From Antedon mediterranea (lineage: Eukaryota; Echinodermata; Crinoidea; Comatulida; Antedonidae), in assembly GCF_964355755.1 (NCBI RefSeq), contig NC_092678.1, forward strand, positions 20,992,922 to 21,056,921: a stretch of DNA of 64,000 nucleotides, written 5' to 3'. Below the pieces are notes generated by a model, which did not search any database, was not told where the DNA came from, and was given only the letters and a program-made list of their open reading frames with translations. Within the stretch, counting starts at the first letter, position 1. Every line of letters starts with the position of its first letter. This document shows, piece by piece, positions 13,101 to 22,100 of the stretch. The translations under genes and the position numbers were made by a program.

Positions 13101-16100
13101 CCCCTTCTTTGGGACACTCTTATTCTGGTGACCCTCCTTAATAGGACACTTTTTTGTAAAACGAACAAAGACTTTTAACACTAAACGCCAACCCCTAATC
13201 AGGGGACATTCGTATTTTAGTGATGCTCTCATGAAGGCAACACTTTCCTTTGAAATGATCAAGGGCCATAGATTTTAACACTGCGGCCAACCCCTAATCA
13301 GGGGACACCTCTATTAAAGGGAGACTTCCCTTTGAAATGATCAAGGGTCATAGGTTTTACCACTAACTATGGCCAACCTCTAATCAGGGGACACACTTTT
13401 TTTAGTCTCAGAGGTGCAGTTCAGTACTAATCCAGAGTTAATGATAATAAACCATATTTAGGTGCTAATAAAAAATGTTGCGTTTCTTTTCCAATACTGC
13501 ATGAACGTAATTAACGATGTTGAACGTTCTGCGTATTTTAGTATCTTCAATCTATTCTACTCGAACGATTCACCATTTGTTTTTGTCTTGTACAAATAAT
13601 GATTTACATCTAATATATTTTTTACGATACTATCTATTTCCTTTTGGATTTGAACATTTAATGAGGCGTAGACGTATATTATAGTGTTACGCTTTGACAT
13701 TTGAGCATGTGAATTAGCCAAATGTAGGACAAGCAGTCAAGGTTTAGCATTGCCTAATTGTACATTGCAAAGTTAATGTTAGGACCTTAGAGATAAAACA
13801 GAGTAATTAAAGACATTGAAAGGTTAAAGTTCAAGAGTAGATAATAGTTAAGACACTGAAAGAGTTTGAGCAAGACAATATAATGTTTGAAATCGAAAAA
13901 ATTAATTCCACTGATATGATATTATAAATTATTAAATTAAAACGAATCAAATTTTTCACACCTGATTCTCTGTACTGTTACTCCACAATTGATTAATTTT
14001 CCAGTATCATTAGGTAATACACAGTATCACATAGCATGCCTACATTTGTTAAGGTTATGCCTATGATACACATGTGATGCATATGTGACACTGTATTACA
14101 GAATTTGCCTATGATACTGGTAGAGTTGTACATACAGTACAGAATCGATTATATTTTCTGGATTTGGTGTGTAGACTCCCAACCTTCCTAAAGATCTGTC
14201 TACACTATCAAACTAGTTTGACAAATATAGTAGTGATATGCCCAAATATAGTAGTGATATGCCCAAATATAGTAGTGATATGCCCAAATATAGTAGTGAT
14301 ATGCTTAAATACGGTAGTAATATGACCTCATGTCCATAAATATGGATACGGGTTGGGTAGGTTTGGCCAGTATGCGTACCTTTTTATGGCCAGCGGGCGT
14401 CCCGGAAACTGCGCAATATGGCCAGCGGGCGTCCAATTATTGCGCAATATTTGTTCAATGGCAGAGTCCGCTCCGTGCATGTGAAATACGTACAATGCGA
14501 CAGATTATATACATAATTAATTTTATATATACAGAATTTGCAAGTAGGGCAAGCCTGAACTGAGGCCTCTAAAATCCAATCTATCTTTTCAGTGCAGGCT
14601 AGCCTAAGTTAAACTGATTTAGTAAATTATACTACTGTATTTTAGGGCCTAATTAATAACAATAATTAGTAATAGTTTTAACTATTATAATGTCAATCAA
14701 AAAACATTTTAAATGAAAGTTCACATTATTTAATTTTTTTTTTCTGATAAATAATAATAGTACGTGGCCGGCCGGCATCTCGCGCGGAAAATGTAAATAT
14801 AACGCCCTCTCTGTCGCATTGTACGTATTTTTCACACGCATGGAGCGCGCGGACGCTGCCATTGAAAACATATTGCGCAATAATTGGACGCCCGCTGGCC
14901 ATATTGCGCAATGTCCGGGACGCCCGCTGGCCATAAAAAGTTACGCATACTGGCCAAAAACCTACCCAACCCTGTAGTAAATATGGGCACATCACATTTT
15001 GTTGTCACATTAAGTTTGATAGTGTAGACAGAGCTTAAGAAGTTTTTTTACTGAACATTACCAATACAAATGTCTTTATTTCTTAACAGTATTTGAATGT
15101 TTATGAGAAAGAGAATGGACATTTTTGTGAAAGGTTCGAGAAGCTCATTAAACTGTCGGGAACTCATCTAACGCAACAAGTCTACGCATGGATCACGTAT
15201 GTACAGGTACATAACCATTTTCTATCATTTAACTTGTTGGTTAACATGCTTGCCTTCTAATCCCAAGGTCCAGGATTCGATCCTGACCTAGTCCCAGGGT
15301 TGTAGTAACCCAACTTACAACTGTTTCAACGCCACTCCCTAAGCCTCAAATGAGACTTATATACACGCACGATAAATTATAACATAGTTTATCCATCCTG
15401 TAATTGGCGAGTTACTCACTGTTGGATGCGTATGAAATTAAAAAATTTAAAAAATCCAGGCAATTACCAAATTTAGTGTAAAGGTATAATTTTATAGTAT
15501 AGTTTTCAATCTTTTGGATTGGAAACACATCAGTGTTTTTCGAAAAGAAATTTACTTGTCATTTTGAGTATGTAACTATGTGTTGGAACACTCAGAGAAT
15601 TACAATGGCCGTATATATGCAGTGGCATAACGTAGAAACCCCTGCTTTAGGAACCATAATTGGCCTTCCAATGCTGGAGGCCTCGGGCGTTTTTAGCCTT
15701 AGACTCAAGGGCATCTGGCTTTATCCAGTGAGCGCTCATAGCCGTTACGCCACTGTATATATGAAAGTATGATATATTATACAAATAATGAATGTTTATG
15801 AGTGCAATGGTACAAATAATGGCACGAGGTGAATGATGAAAGGTTATATCAACGAGGCAAAGCCGAGTTGATATAACCTTTCATCATTCACCAAGTGCCA
15901 TTATTTGTACCATTACACGAATACAAAACATTCATTATTTGTTTTATATAACATCTAAATAACAAACAAAAATGTTTCAAAAAGTACTATTTAACGATCG
16001 TTGAATAGTGCGTACTATTGCACGCCATGTGACCCACATTCGTCCAATCAAATGACAGGAATTTATATAGGTGTTATATAAATATAATTATAACATAGTC

Positions 16101-19100
16101 ATAATTTACTCGGCTAATTCAGTGCTATTTTGTGAATACGAGCCAATAAGATATGTGTACTGCTTTCTGTCTACTGGTTCCTTGGAGTTCAAAGTCGACC
16201 TAGCTGTAAAGCTCCGTCTACACTATCAAACTAGTTTGACAAAAAAAGTGTGATCTGCCCAAATACTGTAGTGGTATGCCCACATATGGTAGAGATATGA
16301 CATCATCATGTCCATATATGGACACATCACATTTTTTTGTCACATAAAGTTTGATAGTGTAGACATGGCTTAAGGAGTTGTCAGTAATGATGAATAAATA
16401 GTAATGAATATAGATTATATGTATATAGACTATATAAACGACTGGTAATTTAAAATTGATTTAATATTGATTGTTTACTAACGGAACAAAGATCATGACC
16501 CAATTGCAATGTGGTCTGCACTTTTTTTAGATGGTGTATGCACATCAATTTGTGATGTAGGCCTATCACTTTCGAATATAAATCCATTACAAAGTGACGC
16601 TCCATAATTGTTTAGTGTGAAGTATTTCACTTCGACCTAATTAGGGTAATGTCTGCAGTTAAACACAAGAAAATGATATGCTACACGAATTGAAAAGCAT
16701 AAAATAGATCTTTATTCGACAAATATGCCATTATTTTGGTTATCAAACATCTCATTATGTATTAATTATGTAACATCAACAACAATGGCATTCTTTTCTG
16801 TGGATAATTCAATTATATAAAACGTTAAATTTCAACTTAATTATGCAGTATGCAGGCCTACCGTGTACTCAGTAACATCAACAAGAATTCAATAACTTAA
16901 AAACGTTAAATTTCAATTTGTAAAAATCTACTGATTGCAACTATGAAAGCAAAATGTGCACAAACCAATGCTGTTCATATATTCTTTTGGACTTTGGTGT
17001 CTTCGTTCAAAAATATAAAAATAAAGATTACTTTGGAAATTGCGAAAAGGAACCAGACTCTATGAAGCTAACAGGGACCGATTTGGATCGTTTGACTGGA
17101 GGAGATTCTGTAACTTCAAAGACTATGTCCTGGCGGTAGTTCTTGGTGACGTTTATGTTCTTTGCCACGTGATAGTTGATAAAGCATTCTCCTTTATGAA
17201 GGTGGACTTGACAAGAAAGACAGCCGAAGTATGTATCGCGCCGTCTGCCACATTGTGTCCGTACGTTAATGGCGGAACAGTGCTTGCAGTTGCGACCTCG
17301 TCGAGGGAACTTGACCAGAATGTGACTTGCATCATCCAGTACTGGTGCATTGGCGTCGTCTTGCACCGCAACGTTGTCACCAGCATCGTCTGTTTTGCTG
17401 CTGAAATGTGTATACGGAATAACAGTGCTATGGTTAATTGATTTCTGCGATAACTGGTTTGAACCGGTTAAAGGCCGTTTTTGCGTGGAAGTGTTGCGAC
17501 CTGGTACTGCTGTGCATTCTGATGGTTCTAGCACCTCTTCTGAATCTACAAGACCCATGAGTTGTTTGACAATATTCATTGTAAACTCAAAGCGGTTGAT
17601 GCCGGAATGAGCCGAGTCGAACAACACGTGAGCGTTGTTGATGGAAATATCTAACAACAACCAAAAAATGTGTTTCCACCACGTATTACACATGTGCTGG
17701 ATGTGTGCGCATGATCGCAATAAACAACATTCTGGTCGACGGTTTGTATACTGTTGGTGTTTCTGGATGATCACAGGACACGTGACCTCTTGGACCTGGT
17801 AGCGATTGCTGTCAACGTTGTACACTCTACAATTGATGGATTCTTGCTGCATACAGTTCATAGTTGAAAGGTTGTACACAAGACCTTTCTCGCCTCTCCA
17901 GACAGTTGTTATGACCTCTGTGAACTGGACACTTTTTATTTCTCCTAGGGCTAGTGTATCGATAGTGACTTCTTTCAGTTGTTGTGGGATGTTGAACCGC
18001 TCTGCGCTGATATACACTCCTTTGCTGTAAAGTCGTCTCGCTAGGTTCGAACTGACAAATATTCCACTTGCAAAGACGCTATGAAACTTTCCGACTAGTG
18101 GCCCAGTCAATCTCATAATGGCTGCCTCTGTCGCGTTGCTGTACTCTTGGTTGTCGTAATTTTTATCACTGTGCGGGCCGTAGATCTCAATATTTTTCAC
18201 GTATCCGGTATCGGCGTCAACAAGAAGCAATACACGCCAACTTTTAGCGGAATAAAACGGTACGTTTGGGGTTGCTTCGCCCTTCAGACCTATCATTGCG
18301 TGTTTCATAACCATTGCACCACCAGGCGTGTACATATTTAGACAACTTTCCACCAATGGCTCCAGGAATTTGCATACTTTGTACATCGGGTTCTGCCGAC
18401 ACGCTTCATCGCGCCTTTCTATGTTGTTAATATAACTTGGATCACGCCACGGATTACTTAAACGCAAGTACGTATGGAGTTTGGAAAAACGTGTATAGTT
18501 CGGCGCAGGAGACATCCAATCTAAAGAAAGCATTGGGTGGTTTCCCCAATAGTCCATCAGGTTTGGTAGGTTAACGATGGACATTCCAAGACAAGCCCCG
18601 AAGAGCGTCATGAGTTCATTTTTACCAGCGATTGGGAGCCACCCACCGTCTTGCCAATTCCACCACTCTCGTTTGGCGTCTCTCTTCTTCTCTTGGTAAT
18701 ACTCGACGTAATTGTTCGTATCGTTCTTTATCTGTTTGTATAAAGACATCGGAAAAAACGCATGGAAGTAGTCCAGTTCATCACTTAGATTGGACAGATC
18801 ACCAATGGCACCTGCCGTGTATGTTGGTGTCTGTATCATCGGTGAGATCACCATATCTGTCCACGAGAGATGCGGTGAATCCTCAGCCTCTGAGTGGTTT
18901 GATTCCGTATCTGAGAGATCATTGTCGCTAAGTTCTATCCAGTCGTCCTCTTCCATCATGCCTTCACCTACAACTAAAGAAAAACAGTTGTATTGTATTA
19001 GTTGTGCCGATTTAACAATCATCAAAGATCAACACTGCATCTCTACACAACTATGTTTTATCACAACAAGAATCTATCACCGCTACTACAACACCAGCAT

Positions 19101-22100
19101 TGAAGTCACCTTCATCAATGATCTCTCTAGCAATATTACTTTCGAAGTGTATTTGATACAGGTAAATAAACGGAAGGAACTTGTTCATTGATAATTAGAC
19201 CTCAGGTTTAAGCTACGTCGCCATTGATCACGTTCCAGTGGCCAAATAGATATCGTGAAAATGAGATCAATGTGAACGAAGCTTTAAGGAGTTTGAGATA
19301 TATATTATACATTACCTTGACACGCATTTGATTCGATCATCATCTGTGAGTCGTCGTCTTCATCGCTACTTTCGTCATCATTTCCTAGAGAAACAAATGT
19401 AAACGCACGGTAAACAAACAATATTATTATTAAGAGTGGGTTCACATGGTCATTAAATCAGGGTCGTTTGTGTTAATAAAAAGACTATAATGTGTCTATT
19501 ATATAACCAATGTATTATCAAATACGATACAAGAAATACAATTTATTTTTCGAAGATTCAAAATTTGAATACAAGTGAAAATTGAAGAAATGATCATTCT
19601 GCCCTCATCGGTGACTACAATGTTTTGTATTTCTTTTTGCCTTTTTTTTTAATTAACAAAACGAACTTAAAAACATTGTTTACAGCGCAGAAATTTTATA
19701 ATACATTAATGTGTTGAACATAATAATGATTATTCGAAAAGTGCTAAACCCCACCCCCCCCCCCCCCCCCTGATATTTCCACACAATCTTTTTTTTTTTA
19801 AATTTGGAATCACCCCCACACAATGTGTCTGTATCCGCCCTTTATAAATTTGATGGAAGTGGTTTTTTTTAAATTGAAAGGATATAGTTGTGTCCGCCTC
19901 AATGTGTTATTGAACAATATTCTACAATACATTCTGAAACCATATTATTAGGCCTATTGTATTGTGATGGAATTATACACATATTACCTACTGACTGCGG
20001 AACTTAGTTCGTTGACCTGTAAACGTACGTTAAACCAGGGAGTTGTACAACTCCCTGGTTAAACGCAATAGGAAATCTGTAGTCAATATTATACTTTGAT
20101 GATAACAATCTTATTTTAATAACAATACCAATAGGGCCTATTCATGGTAAACATTACGTAGCAAGCATAATATTGTTGGCTAGTAGTGATAGCATAGCGT
20201 TCAAATCATAGGCCTATAGTAAATATAACTATCTAAGTAATTTCCCCCGCAATTATGAATTAGAGGGATTTGATATTAATGTTATTAATAACGCCCTGAA
20301 CAATATGTATTTGTTAATAATATTGTAATTAAGCATCTATGTGCGTCATTAGAACGATTATTAATAATGGTGAGTATTGAACATACTTAAAAAATAGATT
20401 TATTTGTTTTATAAATAATAATTTACCGGGTATGTTAATAGGCCTACAAGTCTGTTATCAAAAAATAGGCCTACAGCAGGTACAGATTTTGTTTTTTAAA
20501 TTAGCCATACATTTTATTTAAATAAAATCATCAAAAATCACTCTTAATGTCAATGAAAAGTGGTTGTATCTTTAAAATGTACAGTATTTACAACCGTAGT
20601 AGAATACTACTTTATTTATCAAATGTAAGCGATAGTGACTATTTCTATTTAAATTATTCTGTTTTATATATAAATATTCATGAATTAGTAATTACAAAGT
20701 TTTATTCAGTACCTGTTGTTGTACCACCATTACGAGGATCGCTTGTTTGCAGACGTGTTGCAAACATCGTTTCAGTCCTTACGCCTTGCTGCTGCAACGA
20801 ACCGTCAGAATTCTGCATTTTGCGAGGATCAGACGATGAAAACATATCAATAAGACCGTCATCGTTTACGTCTTCCAGAGGCTCCAACTTGACATCGGTC
20901 GGTTGTAGCATTGGGGTACCTCGAAGCCTACGTAAAACGGCACAAAACGCTGATTTTAAACCGTCGAAAACGTACTGTGTTTACACGACGTAAGCAAAAT
21001 GGCGGTTATTGCTTGTTCTCGCCGTGACGTTCGTTGTTTTTCACAAACCGGATAAGGGAATGACGCTACGTCATATGCAAATGAGGTACAATGTGAAACG
21101 TAAACGGTGCGAAGCGTGACTCTATAGACACGTGACCATTTGAACAGACGAGAGGTCGATCGTTTGTGTGTGTAATGATGCGTGAATTTGATTGGATAGG
21201 GATTTGCATTGTGTACAATAGGCATATTACATACAATACTGTTACTGTATCAGGAACAGAGTGCGTAATCTGGGCCTAACATTACTCTAACCACTTTTAA
21301 TCGTTTGATGCTTTGCTATTCAGACAATGAGCTAATATTTAAAATGTCATCCCTTTCTATCCTATTTGTTTATTATGACCTATCCATAGCTTTACTGTAT
21401 TGTATAAATGAAATAAAACATTGTAACGTTTGATTATAACAGTATAACAATAATGTATGTTCATTGATTGAATAAAGTTGATTTGGATTGAAATTGTAAG
21501 CGCCGTAGTAATTCGTATATTTTATTACTGTCGGATTTACTTTGCCTACTTTTGTTATTTTTATAATATATTTGGGCAATTTATTCTTAAAATATATAAG
21601 CAATAATGGCAATTTATTTTCTTTATCATCATTTTCTCCGACAATTCTTATAATGAATACAAAATTGTTCAAGCGCAGCTAGCAACCGATCAATTCGTTT
21701 ACTAGTTTGACAATTAAGGTAAAATAGGCTTGTTTTACTGTTTTTAACCTGAACTCATGTGTTTATATAAATGTTAGTATTTTTGTTTAAATGTTCGTAT
21801 GTTTAATTTGGCTTTGCATAGGTGGTAGGTGGGAAATACAATCTTTTTTATGTGTCTTTTTTGTTGTTTCCTTGTGTTCAGGCTTTTCCTTTGTTGTTGT
21901 GCGTACTTCTAAATATTGCATTTGTTTTTTATGTGATTATGATGGAAATAAAAATTGATTGATGTCTTAGATTAAAGTTGTATTGTCCGCCTGAAAAAAT
22001 AATTTTTTTGTTGAAATGCCATTTTAATATCAATATGAATGTTAGTCTTTTTGTTTAAGTGTTCATTAAGTTGCTTATTTCACCTTTGCATGGTGGCTAG

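Noticed and set aside
14330-14995. Frames sharing [14 protein letters not shown]-like text on both strands
   Set aside because: Encoded by the inverted repeats of the nested 626-bp element.
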